A stretch of 32,623 nt of DNA from Bradyrhizobium sp. Its GTDB lineage: Bacteria; Pseudomonadota; Alphaproteobacteria; Rhizobiales; Xanthobacteraceae. The DNA is taken from NCBI RefSeq assembly GCF_030646015.1, contig NZ_JAUSLT010000192.1:1-32623 (forward strand). The letters are read 5' to 3'. Shown here one piece after another: positions 25,342 through 32,623 of this stretch. The position numbers were made by a program, and so were the translations under genes. The notes beneath the pieces are model-generated. The model did not search any database and was not told where the DNA came from. It saw nothing but the letters and a program-made list of their open reading frames with translations. Position 1 is the first letter of the stretch; the number at the start of each line of letters is the position of its first letter.

Positions 25342-26142
25342 TCAGCCGACCGCCCCCACCTCGAACACATCGCCGTCATAGCCCGCTTCCAGCGGAATCC
25401 GTAGTTGCCGGCCGCCGTTGAGTTTCGTCATCACGGGCATCACGGTCACCACCGCCTTGCCCCTGGAATCTTCGAGCGCGGCCTGCACGCTGGGCTGCTT
25501 GCCGAGACGGATCAGGTTGCGGGTGGTCGGGAATGGCAGCTTGAAGCGGCCACTGTCGCCGCCTTCCAGTGCCTCGCGCGGCGATACCCAGATCGAATCG
25601 GTGGATTCCTTGCCGTCATGCGCGCCGGCCTGCTCCGGCGGCGCCGCGGCGAGGAAGAACCAGGTGTCGAACCGTTTCGGCATGCCTTCCGGTGTGATCC
25701 AGTGCGCATAGGGCACAAGTTCATCGAGCGCCAGCACCATGCCGTTGTCGGTCAGAACCTTCAGGAAGCTGATCTTGCTGTCGCAGAGGTCGGCGCGGTG
25801 CGCGGCTTCGATCTCGCCAGCCCGTTTTGCATCGACCAGCGCCTTCGATCCCCTGGGGCGCGCCAGCAAAATGCCGCTTTCCTCGAAGGTTTCGCGGATC
25901 GCGGCGATGCGAAAGCTCAGGGTGGCGGCATCGAGCCCCTCGCCGCCGGAATAGAGCGAGGGATCGGCGATGATCTCCTGATCGCCCTTGTCAACACTGC
26001 CGCCGGGAAACACCAATGCGCCGGAGTTAAAGTCGATTTCATAATGGCGAACCATCATGAAGATTTCGATTTCGCCGGCGGCGCTGTCGCGCAGCAGCAG
26101 GATGGTCGATGCGGCGCGCGGCGGCTTGGCGGGTTCGGTCAT
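25342..26142 (-). CDS. NUDT19-like Nudix hydrolase (probable CoA / acyl-CoA diphosphatase)
   Basis: 266 aa. Nudix catalytic helix RETFEESGIL at 83-92. The Gly-Gly of the box (FPGGSVDKGD, 46-54) is separated from the helix by a long insert, as in the NUDT19/RP2p group, which hydrolyses CoA and acyl-CoA to 3',5'-ADP and (acyl)phosphopantetheine. In CoA-dependent catabolism such enzymes may recycle stuck CoA esters. AGGAG lies 9 nt before the ATG. Neighbours upstream are the MaoC, SDR and thiolase genes, which fits an acyl-CoA role. The exact substrate is inferred from the family. Confidence 0.88.
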   Translation of the reverse strand: MTEPAKPPRAASTILLLRDSAAGEIEIFMMVRHYEIDFNSGALVFPGGSVDKGDQEIIADPSLYSGGEGLDAATLSFRIAAIRETFEESGILLARPRGSKALVDAKRAGEIEAAHRADLCDSKISFLKVLTDNGMVLALDELVPYAHWITPEGMPKRFDTWFFLAAAPPEQAGAHDGKESTDSIWVSPREALEGGDSGRFKLPFPTTRNLIRLGKQPSVQAALEDSRGKAVVTVMPVMTKLNGGRQLRIPLEAGYDGDVFEVGAVG

Positions 26143-26163
26143 GAGATCTCACTCCTGTGCGGG

Positions 26164-26265
26164 CCTCATCCTGAGGAGCGGCCTCTTGGCCGCGTCTCGA
26201 AGGATGAGAGGGACGGGCTCTCATGGTTCGAGACGCGCGCGAAGAGCGCGCTCCTCACCATGAGG
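26164..26265. repeat. Palindromic element CTCATCCTGAGGAGC type
   Basis: Two adjoining hairpins: a CCTCATCC / GGATGAGAGG arm pair with a GGCC-TCTT-GGCC inner stem, then CTCATGG / CCATGAG with a GCGCGC..GCGCGC inner stem. Fills nearly the whole 132-bp gap between the DapA-family and Nudix genes. Confidence 0.8.
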
Positions 26266-26274
26266 GATCGAGAA

Positions 26275-27231
26275 CTACTCCGCCGCGCTGGCTTGCGGCT
26301 GCAGATTGGCGCGCTTGTCGACCCGGGCGACGCGGGACAAGAGATAATCGACCTCGGCTTTCGCTGTCGCAGTGATGATGGCGCCCGGCTTGCGCTGCGC
26401 CGATGACGCGATGATGCCGCGCTTCTGCAGCACGTACTTGCGCACCGCGAGGCCAGCACCCGGCTGCTGCTCGTAGCGGATCAGCGGCAGATGGGCGTCG
26501 AACAGGTCATGGGCGGCGTCGCGCTTGCCGGCCTTCGACAGGTTGACCACGTCGATCAGCAGTTCCGGGAAGGCATAGCCGGTCATGGCGCCGTCGACGC
26601 CGCGCTCCATCTCGAAATCGAGGAACAGGCCGCCATTGCCGACCAGGATCGACAGCGGCCGCAGCGATCCGTCCTTCTGGAACGCACGCAGCGTCGAGAT
26701 CTTCTCCAGTCCCGGCCAGTCCTCGTGCTTGAGCATCACGCAGGACGGCGAGTCCATCACGATCTTGCGGATCACGGCGGGCGTGAACACCACCGTCAGG
26801 GTCAGCGGATAATCCTGCAGCACCCACGGAATGTCGTCGCCGATCGCTTCCTGGGCCTGCTTGAAATAGCCCGTGATCTGGTCGTCGGTGCGCAGATGAG
26901 GCGGCGGCGCGATCATGACGCCGGCAGCCCCCGCGTCCATCGATTTCAGCGCCAGCGAGCGCATGGTGGCAAAGCCCGGCGCGGACACGCCGACGATGAT
27001 CTGCATGGTTTTCGCGCGCTTCACGAAACGCACCGCGACCTGCTCGGCCTCGGCGGCATCGAGTTTGGGCGCCTCCCCCAGAATGCCGAGCACGGTGACG
27101 CCGTCACAGCCGACCTCGGCGTAGAAGTCGGTCAGCCGGTCGATCGATTTATCGTCGATCCGCCCGTCATCGTGAAACGGCGTCGGCGCAATCGCGAAGG
27201 TGCCTGCGGCCTTGGGGGTGAGTTTTGTCAT
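26275..27231 (-). CDS. DapA-family (dihydrodipicolinate synthase-like) aldolase/lyase
   Basis: 318 aa TIM barrel of the class I Schiff-base family. Lysine Lys168 (VMLKHEDWPG) and catalytic Tyr141 (LQDYP) are in the expected spacing. The substrate loop that reads GTTGE in DapA is GILGEAPKL here, so it is unlikely to be a true DapA. Relatives include keto-deoxy sugar and hydratase-aldolase enzymes of aromatic catabolism. GAGG is 5 nt upstream of the ATG at 27231; the frame extends to 27267 into the repeat and that part is not used. Its place between the SDR and Nudix genes suggests a late C-C cleavage step, but this is inference. Confidence 0.9.
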   Translation of the reverse strand: MTKLTPKAAGTFAIAPTPFHDDGRIDDKSIDRLTDFYAEVGCDGVTVLGILGEAPKLDAAEAEQVAVRFVKRAKTMQIIVGVSAPGFATMRSLALKSMDAGAAGVMIAPPPHLRTDDQITGYFKQAQEAIGDDIPWVLQDYPLTLTVVFTPAVIRKIVMDSPSCVMLKHEDWPGLEKISTLRAFQKDGSLRPLSILVGNGGLFLDFEMERGVDGAMTGYAFPELLIDVVNLSKAGKRDAAHDLFDAHLPLIRYEQQPGAGLAVRKYVLQKRGIIASSAQRKPGAIITATAKAEVDYLLSRVARVDKRANLQPQASAAE

Positions 27232-27251
27232 GTGCGCCTCTGTTTCCCTGT

Positions 27252-27331
27252 CGTCGTTCCGGGGCACGCGAAGCGTGAACCCGGAACCTCGAGATTCCGG
27301 GTCTGGTCCTTCGGACCATCCCGGAATGACG
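27252..27331. repeat. Palindromic element CGTCGTTCCGGGG type
   Basis: Three small stems in a row: CACGC-GAA-GCGTG, CCCGGAA..TTCCGGG, and GGTCC-TTC-GGACC, framed by CGT..TTCCGG and CCGGAATGACG arms. Lies in the gap between the SDR and DapA-family genes. Confidence 0.82.
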
Positions 27332-27338
27332 TTGAACT

Positions 27339-28217
27339 CTAAAACCTTCTTGCGCCCATCTTGATCTCTTCTTCGCTGAAGAAGATGTCCTTGGCATGCG
27401 CGGCGATATCCTGCGCCTTCCAGCCCTCGTGCGGCGGCTTCCAGCCTTCCTTTTCCATCATGCGCATCTCGCGGACCCCGCGCGGGCCGGAAACGCCGAG
27501 CGTCTTGCCGGTCTGGTCGCCCGAGAGCTCGCTGACCATGTATAGCACGGCCGGCGCGATCCCATCAGGCCCAAGCGCCGCCTTGGGGTTTTCGATGTAG
27601 CGCGGCAGGTCGGCGGTCATGCGGGTCAAGGCGCCCGGCGCCAGGGTCCAGATCCGGATGTTGTATTTGCGGCCCTCGATCGCCAGCACGTTGGACAGTC
27701 CCCAGATACCACCCTTGGCGGAACCGTAATTGCTCTGGCCGAAATTGCCGATCAGGCCCGAGGTCGAGGAGGTATTGACGATCACCCCACCGCCGTTCTC
27801 GCGCATCCAGCGGAACACCGGCTGGGTGACGCAGAAGGTTCCCTTCAGATGGACCTTCAGAACCTTGTCCCAGGCCGCTTCCGTCGCTTTCGCAAAAGTC
27901 TGGTCGAGCAGGATACCGGCGTTGTTGACGAGGATGTCGGCGCGGCCAAAATGCTTGATGGCGTCGTCGAACACCGACTGGCCGCCGGCCATGGTCGAGA
28001 TATCGGCGCCGTTGGCGACGGCGCGGCCGCCCTCGGCCTTGATGGCGTTGACCACCTGTTGCGCCATCGAGACGTCGGCGCCGGAGCCGTCGCGCGGGCC
28101 GCCGAGGTCGTTGACCACCACCGCCGCGCCCTCGCGCGCGAACAGTTTGGCGTAGGCCTCACCGAGCCCGCCACCGGCGCCGGTGATGATGGCAACCTTG
28201 CCGTCGAGTAGTCCCAT
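27339..28217 (-). CDS. Short-chain dehydrogenase, MFE2/17-beta-HSD4-like (3R)-hydroxyacyl-CoA dehydrogenase
   Basis: 292 aa. Rossmann motif TGAGGGLG (12-19), NNAG at 98-101, catalytic Ser151, Tyr164 and Lys168 (SNYGSAK). The NDLGGPRDGSG loop after strand 2 and the FSEEEIKMG-type C-terminus are features of the dehydrogenase part of peroxisomal multifunctional enzyme 2, which oxidises (3R)-hydroxyacyl-CoA with NAD+. The hydratase partner is encoded 66 bp upstream. In eukaryotes both lie in one polypeptide; here they are separate neighbours. Confidence 0.92.
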   Translation of the reverse strand: MGLLDGKVAIITGAGGGLGEAYAKLFAREGAAVVVNDLGGPRDGSGADVSMAQQVVNAIKAEGGRAVANGADISTMAGGQSVFDDAIKHFGRADILVNNAGILLDQTFAKATEAAWDKVLKVHLKGTFCVTQPVFRWMRENGGGVIVNTSSTSGLIGNFGQSNYGSAKGGIWGLSNVLAIEGRKYNIRIWTLAPGALTRMTADLPRYIENPKAALGPDGIAPAVLYMVSELSGDQTGKTLGVSGPRGVREMRMMEKEGWKPPHEGWKAQDIAAHAKDIFFSEEEIKMGARRF

Positions 28218-28244
28218 GTGTTTGCTCCCTCGTATCTCTCGCGT

Positions 28245-28268
28245 CCCGGACGCGGTGCAGCGTCCGGG
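28245..28268. repeat. Short perfect hairpin in the MaoC-SDR gap
   Basis: A 9-bp perfect stem, CCCGGACGC and GCGTCCGGG, with loop GGTGCA. It looks like a truncated member of a longer palindromic family containing GTCCCGGACGCGGTGCAGC, which is common in related genomes (recalled, not searched). No T tract. Confidence 0.75.
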
Positions 28269-28283
28269 GCACGAGACTATTTA

Positions 28284-29144
28284 TTATCCCAGCACCGTCC
28301 GGCCGCTCTTGATTACCGTGACGTTGCGCGACTTCACCTTGGCTTCGAACGAAATCACATTGCCGTCCTTCCACATCTCCATGGTCACGGTCTCGCCGGG
28401 ATAGACCGGCGAGGAAAACCGCACCGCGTGCTGCCTGAAGGCGCCGGCGTCGTAGTCGGCATAGGTCTGCAGCACGCCGCGGCAGGTGATGCCGTAGGTG
28501 CACATGCCGTGCAGGATCGGCCGCGGAAAGCCGGCGCGTTTTGCAAACTCGGGATCTGAGTGCAGCGGATTGCGGTCGCCGCAGAGACGATACACCAGCG
28601 CCTGGTCCGGACGGGTCGATATGTCGACTGATTTGTCGGGGCTGCGGCTCGGCATCGTGTGCGGTTCGGGCTGTCCCCCGGACGGCCCACCAAAACCGCC
28701 GTCGCCGCGCGCGAAACGCGACGCCACCAGGGTGGCCAGCGGCTCGCCCTTGTCGTCGCGCAGCACGGTCTTGTGGCGGATCACCGCGCCCTTGTCCTTG
28801 CCCTTGTCGAAGACGTCGAGCACGCTGGAATCGGCAGTGATGTTGGCGGCAGTGGCGAGCGGCTTGTGAAAGGTGATGTCGCGCTCGCCGTCGACAACCA
28901 TGACGCGGTTGAGATTCATCTCGCCGGGCCCGGCGCCCCAGGCCGCGACCGACGCGAAGGTCGGCACAACTTTGAGCGGGCGCGGCGTGGCGGTGGCCTC
29001 GTTGACGAAGGCCAGCTCCTTCTCATCCATGGGATCGGCGCCCATGCCGATGCCATAGGCGTACAGCATCACCTCGCGGTCGGTGTAGGAATATTTCTGC
29101 CCGAGATTTTTCAGCGCCATCAGTTGGTCGTAGTTGATCGGCAT
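28284..29144 (-). CDS. MaoC-type (R)-specific enoyl-CoA hydratase 2 (double hotdog)
   Basis: 286 aa, the size of a two-hotdog hydratase 2 like the MFE2 middle domain. The N-terminal hotdog binds substrate; the C-terminal one has the catalytic motif with Asp190 and His195 (GDRNPLHSDPEFA, then GFPRPILHG). Hydrates trans-2-enoyl-CoA to (3R)-hydroxyacyl-CoA, which the SDR next door would oxidise. The start at 29144 has GGGGGAG 8-9 nt upstream; the extra 17 codons to 29195 lie in the repeat-containing gap. Confidence 0.92.
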   Translation of the reverse strand: MPINYDQLMALKNLGQKYSYTDREVMLYAYGIGMGADPMDEKELAFVNEATATPRPLKVVPTFASVAAWGAGPGEMNLNRVMVVDGERDITFHKPLATAANITADSSVLDVFDKGKDKGAVIRHKTVLRDDKGEPLATLVASRFARGDGGFGGPSGGQPEPHTMPSRSPDKSVDISTRPDQALVYRLCGDRNPLHSDPEFAKRAGFPRPILHGMCTYGITCRGVLQTYADYDAGAFRQHAVRFSSPVYPGETVTMEMWKDGNVISFEAKVKSRNVTVIKSGRTVLG

Positions 29145-29197
29145 TTTTCGTGCTCCCCCGAATTCTTTTGTTTTTTTACCCGGCGCCAGTCGCATCG

Positions 29198-29344
29198 CCC
29201 TCTCCCCCTGTGGGAGAGGGCATCGCCGGCGCCCGCAACAAACTCACTTGGGTGAGGGGTTGCTTCAGCGAACACATTGCCCGCGGAGAGAACCCCTCAT
29301 CCGGCGGCCTTCGGCCGCCACCTTCTCCCACAAGGGGAGAAGGG
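29198..29344. repeat. Palindromic element CCCTCTCCC type
   Basis: Composite of three hairpins: CCCTCTCCC..GGGAGAGGG (29198-29220), the pair GGTGAGGGGTT (29251-29261) with AACCCCTCATCC (29291-29302), and GGCGGCC-TTC-GGCCGCC (29303-29319), closing with a CTCCCACAAGGGGAG stem. Sits in the 207-bp gap between the DUF35 and MaoC genes. Confidence 0.88.
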
Positions 29345-29351
29345 AAGAAAA

Positions 29352-29741
29352 CTACACCGGCGTGAAGAACGGCAGCGGTGCGCCGTCGGTCGGTTTGAAC
29401 ACGACCTTCACCTTCTGGCCGATCTTCAGCTTCTCCAGCTCGCAATCGACGAAGTTGGTCTGCACCGACGGACCTTCCTTGAGCGTGACGTAGCCGATCG
29501 CATAGGGCCCGGTCGGGGATTTGCGCATCAGGCTGAACGTGTAGATCTCGCCCTCGCCCGAGCTTTCTTCCCACACCGTCTTGTCGGAGAAACAGAACGG
29601 GCAGATCGAGCGCGGAAAGTAATGCGGCTCGCCGCAGGCGGTGCAGCGCTTGATCAGGAACTTGCCCGCTTTGGCGGCTTCCCAGAACGGCGCGGTTTCG
29701 GGATTGCCCTGCGGCGCCGGATATTTCTTTGCTTCGGCCAT
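29352..29741 (-). CDS. DUF35 OB-fold zinc-ribbon protein, thiolase partner
   Basis: 129 aa. N-terminal helix (ETAPFWEAAKAGKFLIKRC), a zinc ribbon with Cys33, Cys36, Cys47 and Cys50 (CTAC..CPFC) and a C-terminal OB fold. DUF35 proteins bind acyl-CoA and pair with SCP2-type thiolases or aldolases; in steroid degradation such a pair performs retro-aldol cleavage. The start overlaps the thiolase stop by one base (TAATG), strong evidence of translational coupling and complex formation. GGAG is 8 nt upstream, inside the thiolase gene. Confidence 0.92.
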   Translation of the reverse strand: MAEAKKYPAPQGNPETAPFWEAAKAGKFLIKRCTACGEPHYFPRSICPFCFSDKTVWEESSGEGEIYTFSLMRKSPTGPYAIGYVTLKEGPSVQTNFVDCELEKLKIGQKVKVVFKPTDGAPLPFFTPV

Positions 29742-30889
29742 TACGCACGCTCCAGGATGCAGGTTGAGGCGGCGTGACGCACGCCGAGCAGGCCGCCGGT
29801 GCCGTGGGCGATGGCGAGATCGCAGTTCGGCACCTGGACTTTCGGATGCGCTTCGCCGCGCAATTGCCTGACGGCTTCGATGATCTTGGTCATGCCGCCG
29901 CGGTTGACGGGGTGATTGCTGCAGAGCCCGCCGCCGTCGGTGTTGAACGGCAGCTTGCCGACGCCGGAAATCAGATTGCCGTCGGAGACGAACTTGCCGC
30001 CCTCGCCTTTCTTGCAGAAGCCGAGGTCTTCCAGCTGCATCAGCACCGTGATGGTGAAGCTGTCGTAGATCGAGGCGTACTTGATATCTTTCGGCGTGAC
30101 GCCGGCTTCCTCGAACGCGCGCGGACCGGACCAGACGCCGGCGGAGTATGTCAGGTCGAGATCCTTGCCGCCGCGCGGGCCCTTCATCGCCTCACCATGG
30201 CCGATCAGGCGCACCAGCGGCTTCTTCAGGCTCTTGGCGATTTCGGGCGTGGTGACGATCAGCGCGCCGCCGCCGTCGGAGACGACGCAGCAGTCCATCC
30301 GGTGCAGGGGATCGGAGATCAGCGGCGAGTTCAGCACGTCCTCGACGGTGACGACGTCCTTCAGCATCGCATGCGGATTCCATTGCGCATGGTGCGAGGC
30401 AGCGACCTTGATCCAGGCCAGCTGCTCGCTGGTGGTGCCGTAGTCGTGCATGTGGCGCATGGCACACATGCCGTAAGCGTTGTGGGTGGTGGCGCCATAG
30501 GCGCTCTCGAAATCGGCCTCGGCGCCCTGCGCCCGCGGCGGCATCGCCCCGGTGCGCGGCTTGCCCGCCAGCGTGATCAGCGCGATCGAGCATTTGCCGG
30601 CGGCGATGGCCTCGGCGGCGTGGCCGAGATGGATCAGATAGGAACAGCCGCCGGTCTCGGTGGAATCCATGTGGCGGACCCGAAGACCGAGGTAATCGAC
30701 CATCGGCCACAGCCCGCCGGGGGCGTCGCCGGCGCAGAAATAGCCGTCGATATCGGCCTTGGTCAGCCCGGCGTCTTCAATGGCACCCTTGGCGACTTCG
30801 GCATGCAACTGGGCGGTGGATTTATCGGGTGCGTGCCGGGTCGGATGCTCGTAGATCCCGGCAATGTAGGCCTTGCCCTTGATGGTCAA
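29741..30889 (-). CDS. SCP2/lipid-transfer-type thiolase or aldolase
   Basis: 382 aa. Starts at TTG (30889) with GGAGAG 5 nt upstream and family N-terminus GKAYIAGIYEHPTRHAP, so the unusual start is well supported. Nucleophile candidate Cys82 in ETGGCSYLIH; YDSFTI block; SNHPVNRGG. The site that in degradative thiolases holds a second cysteine (CxGGG) reads AHGTGGLLG here, so the general base seems to be replaced by His. This, and the coupled DUF35 gene, match the Ltp2-type enzymes that cleave branched beta-hydroxyacyl-CoA. An ordinary ketoacyl-CoA thiolase is not excluded. Confidence 0.9.
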   Translation of the reverse strand: MTIKGKAYIAGIYEHPTRHAPDKSTAQLHAEVAKGAIEDAGLTKADIDGYFCAGDAPGGLWPMVDYLGLRVRHMDSTETGGCSYLIHLGHAAEAIAAGKCSIALITLAGKPRTGAMPPRAQGAEADFESAYGATTHNAYGMCAMRHMHDYGTTSEQLAWIKVAASHHAQWNPHAMLKDVVTVEDVLNSPLISDPLHRMDCCVVSDGGGALIVTTPEIAKSLKKPLVRLIGHGEAMKGPRGGKDLDLTYSAGVWSGPRAFEEAGVTPKDIKYASIYDSFTITVLMQLEDLGFCKKGEGGKFVSDGNLISGVGKLPFNTDGGGLCSNHPVNRGGMTKIIEAVRQLRGEAHPKVQVPNCDLAIAHGTGGLLGVRHAASTCILERA

Positions 30890-30897
30890 TAAAACTC

Positions 30898-30922
30898 TCC
30901 GCTGGTGTTTCTTCCCAGCGGA
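30898..30922. repeat. Hairpin between the oxidoreductase and thiolase genes
   Basis: 8-bp perfect stem TCCGCTGG / CCAGCGGA with a 9-nt pyrimidine-rich loop, in the 83-bp gap just before the thiolase ribosome site. It could tune expression of the downstream genes. No T tract on the transcribed strand. Confidence 0.5.
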
Positions 30923-30972
30923 TGTCTTCGCGCGTCAGACCTTCCTTGGCAAGCGGGGGAAAGCGCAAGGCC

Positions 30973-32623
30973 CTATTCCGCCGCGATCTGGCGCGGCGCC
31001 GGCGGCGGGTTGACCAGGTCCCGGGCTAATTCCGCATAGCGGATTTTGGCCGCCTGCACCGCCTTATCCTTCACCGGCCCGTAGCCGCGTATGCGGTCGG
31101 GCAGCGAGAGGATCTCGATCGCGGTGTCCAGCGTGACCGGCGACAGCAGGCCGAGCACGGTGGCGACGTCCTTCTCGTAAGAAGCGATCAGTTCGCGTTC
31201 GAGCTTGCGGTCGGCGCTGTAGCCGAAGATGTCGAAGGCAGTGCCGCGCAGGCCCTTCATTTTCGCCAGCACGCGGAAGGCGGGCATCATCCAGGCGCCG
31301 AAGGCGCGCTTCTTCGGCCGGCCCAATGCGTCCTTGCCGCCGCCGAGGATCGGCGGCGCGAGGTTGAAGTTGAACTTGAAGTCGCCGTCGAACTGGTCGC
31401 GCAGCTGCTTTTCGAAGCGGCCATCGCTGAACAGCCGCGCCACTTCATACTCGTCCTTGTAGGCGAGCAGCTTTGCGTAATTGATCGCGACCGTGCGCGG
31501 CAGCGCTTCACCATAACCGCCGTCGATCGCGGCGTTACGCACCTTTGCCACCAGGCTGCGATAGCGGTCGGCGAGCTTGCCGTCCTGGTAGTCGGTCAAG
31601 AGCGCGCTGCGATGGGCGATGATCTCGTCGAGCGACATCTCATCCTGCGTCTTCGGCGCCACCGTGTCGTCCTGGCCCTTCATCATCGCCACCAGCCGCG
31701 CCGGATCGGCGGCGGCCAGACGACCCAACTGGAACGCCTGGGTATTCATCTTGATGGCGACGCCGTTGACCTCGATGGCCTGCTCGATCGACTTGGCCGC
31801 CAGCGGCAGCATGCCCTTCTGATAGGCATAGCCCATCATCATCATGTTGGTGGCGATGGAATCGCCGAGCAGCACTTCGGCCGGTTTTGTAAAGTCGAAG
31901 AACGAGGAGTCCTTGCGCAGCGCCGTTTCGAGGACGTGGTTGACCTTGCGGCTCTGGAAATTGAAATCGCGGTTGAGAATGAAATCCGCGATCGGAATCA
32001 GATGCGTGTTGATGACGCCATAGGTGCGGCCGGATTCGCACAGCGTCATGGTTTCCTTGGCGGCGGCGACAACCTCGTCGGCGGCCAAAACGAGATCGGC
32101 GGTGCCGGTGACGATGCGCGAACAGGTGACGTCGGCGGTATGTTCGGACAGCCGGACGTGGCTGAGCACCGCGCCGCCCTTCTGCGCGAGGCCGGACATG
32201 TCGAGGATCATGCTGGCCTTGCCCTCGATATGCGCGGCCATGCCGAGCAGCGCGCCGATGGTCAAGACGCCCGTACCGCCGACGCCGCCAACCGCGACGT
32301 TATAGGGCCGCTCCAGCGTGGGCTTTGAAGCCGGCTCCGGCAATTCGCCGATCTCGCCCACGCCGGCCGCCGCGCGCTTGCGCAGCTTGCCGCCGTCGAC
32401 CGTGACGAAGGACGGGCAAAAGCCCTTTACGCAGGAATAGTCCTTGTTGCAGGTCGACTGGTTGATGGTGCGCTTGCGGCCGAGTTCGGTCTCCAGCGGC
32501 TCCACCGAGATGCAGTTCGACTGCACCGAGCAGTCGCCGCAGCCTTCGCACACGGCCTCGTTGATGACCGCGCGCTTGGCTGGATCCGGATACTCGTTGC
32601 GCTTGCGGCGGCGGCGCTTTTCG
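30973..32623 (-). CDS. Indolepyruvate:ferredoxin oxidoreductase, fused alpha/beta type (5' end outside window)
   Basis: 550 residues are visible of a protein that in Alphaproteobacteria is about 1150-1180 aa. Visible parts: the end of the alpha (TPP) part with ferredoxin-like cysteine clusters (VCEGCGDCSVQSNC, then CNKDYSCVKGFC) for Fe-S clusters; the beta (gamma/IorB-like) domain from NVAVGGVGGTGVLTIGALLG; and a C-terminal extension (DUF6537-like) to AAE. Decarboxylates arylpyruvates to aryl-acyl-CoA with reduction of ferredoxin, as in Phe/Trp/Tyr breakdown. Its product, an aryl-acetyl-CoA, could feed the acyl-CoA enzymes encoded next, but the link is inference. The frame is open at the window edge. 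Confidence 0.93.
   Translation of the reverse strand, partial: EKRRRRKRNEYPDPAKRAVINEAVCEGCGDCSVQSNCISVEPLETELGRKRTINQSTCNKDYSCVKGFCPSFVTVDGGKLRKRAAAGVGEIGELPEPASKPTLERPYNVAVGGVGGTGVLTIGALLGMAAHIEGKASMILDMSGLAQKGGAVLSHVRLSEHTADVTCSRIVTGTADLVLAADEVVAAAKETMTLCESGRTYGVINTHLIPIADFILNRDFNFQSRKVNHVLETALRKDSSFFDFTKPAEVLLGDSIATNMMMMGYAYQKGMLPLAAKSIEQAIEVNGVAIKMNTQAFQLGRLAAADPARLVAMMKGQDDTVAPKTQDEMSLDEIIAHRSALLTDYQDGKLADRYRSLVAKVRNAAIDGGYGEALPRTVAINYAKLLAYKDEYEVARLFSDGRFEKQLRDQFDGDFKFNFNLAPPILGGGKDALGRPKKRAFGAWMMPAFRVLAKMKGLRGTAFDIFGYSADRKLERELIASYEKDVATVLGLLSPVTLDTAIEILSLPDRIRGYGPVKDKAVQAAKIRYAELARDLVNPPPAPRQIAAE

Noticed and set aside
24133..25404. 423-codon plus-strand ORF opposite the EamA gene
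   Set aside because: Composition is Arg/Gln/His-rich shadow; the minus-strand frame has ten membrane helices and family motifs.

Overview
The window reads as chromosomal DNA of a GC-rich alphaproteobacterium of the Bradyrhizobium / Rhodopseudomonas / Afipia group. This is inferred from the protein families, strong GC bias in third codon positions, and several palindromic intergenic repeat families that I associate with that group. No phage, transposase, integrase, CRISPR array or rRNA was seen. The window cuts one gene at each end: a GGDEF/EAL signalling protein on the left and an indolepyruvate ferredoxin oxidoreductase on the right.

Layout. 1-2823 (-) is a membrane-bound PAS-GGDEF-EAL protein. 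2996-3663 is the first copy of a composite repeat of about 660 bp. 3708-4289 (-) is an unknown protein. 4666-7279 (+) is a stress group: 1-Cys peroxiredoxin, a strong terminator, DNA photolyase and a Lys/Ala-rich histone H1-like protein. 7355-8251 (-) is a DMT/EamA exporter. 8324-11774 (+) holds glutathione-dependent formaldehyde dehydrogenase, a membrane diguanylate cyclase and a PhzF-family protein. 11780-13266 holds a secreted ClpP-like mini-protein and two tiny conserved proteins. 13694-13770 is tRNA-Arg(UCG). 13856-17576 (-) holds a Tat-exported PhoD-like phosphatase, an HflX-type GTPase and a small membrane-anchored protein. 17915-20538 (+) holds a VOC protein, a GrlR-like protein and a secreted caspase-fold protease preceded by a CRP/FNR-type palindrome. 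20570-23242 (-) is a large PAS-PAS sensor histidine kinase, convergent with the caspase gene. 23444-24100 is the second copy of the composite repeat, inverted relative to the first. 24169-32623 (-) is a catabolic run.

The catabolic run, in transcription order, is indolepyruvate:ferredoxin oxidoreductase, SCP2-type thiolase, DUF35 OB-fold partner, double-hotdog MaoC hydratase, MFE2-like (3R)-hydroxyacyl-CoA dehydrogenase, DapA-family aldolase/lyase, NUDT19-like Nudix hydrolase and an EamA exporter. Together these look like CoA-dependent, beta-oxidation-like breakdown of a branched or cyclic acyl-CoA. The thiolase/DUF35/MaoC trio recalls steroid side-chain aldolase systems. The substrate cannot be read from sequence.

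The most distinctive structural signal is repetitive. Two composite repeats in inverted orientation bracket about 20 kb. Their hairpin arms differ by compensatory changes. Separately, five of the gaps in the catabolic run each carry a different palindromic element.
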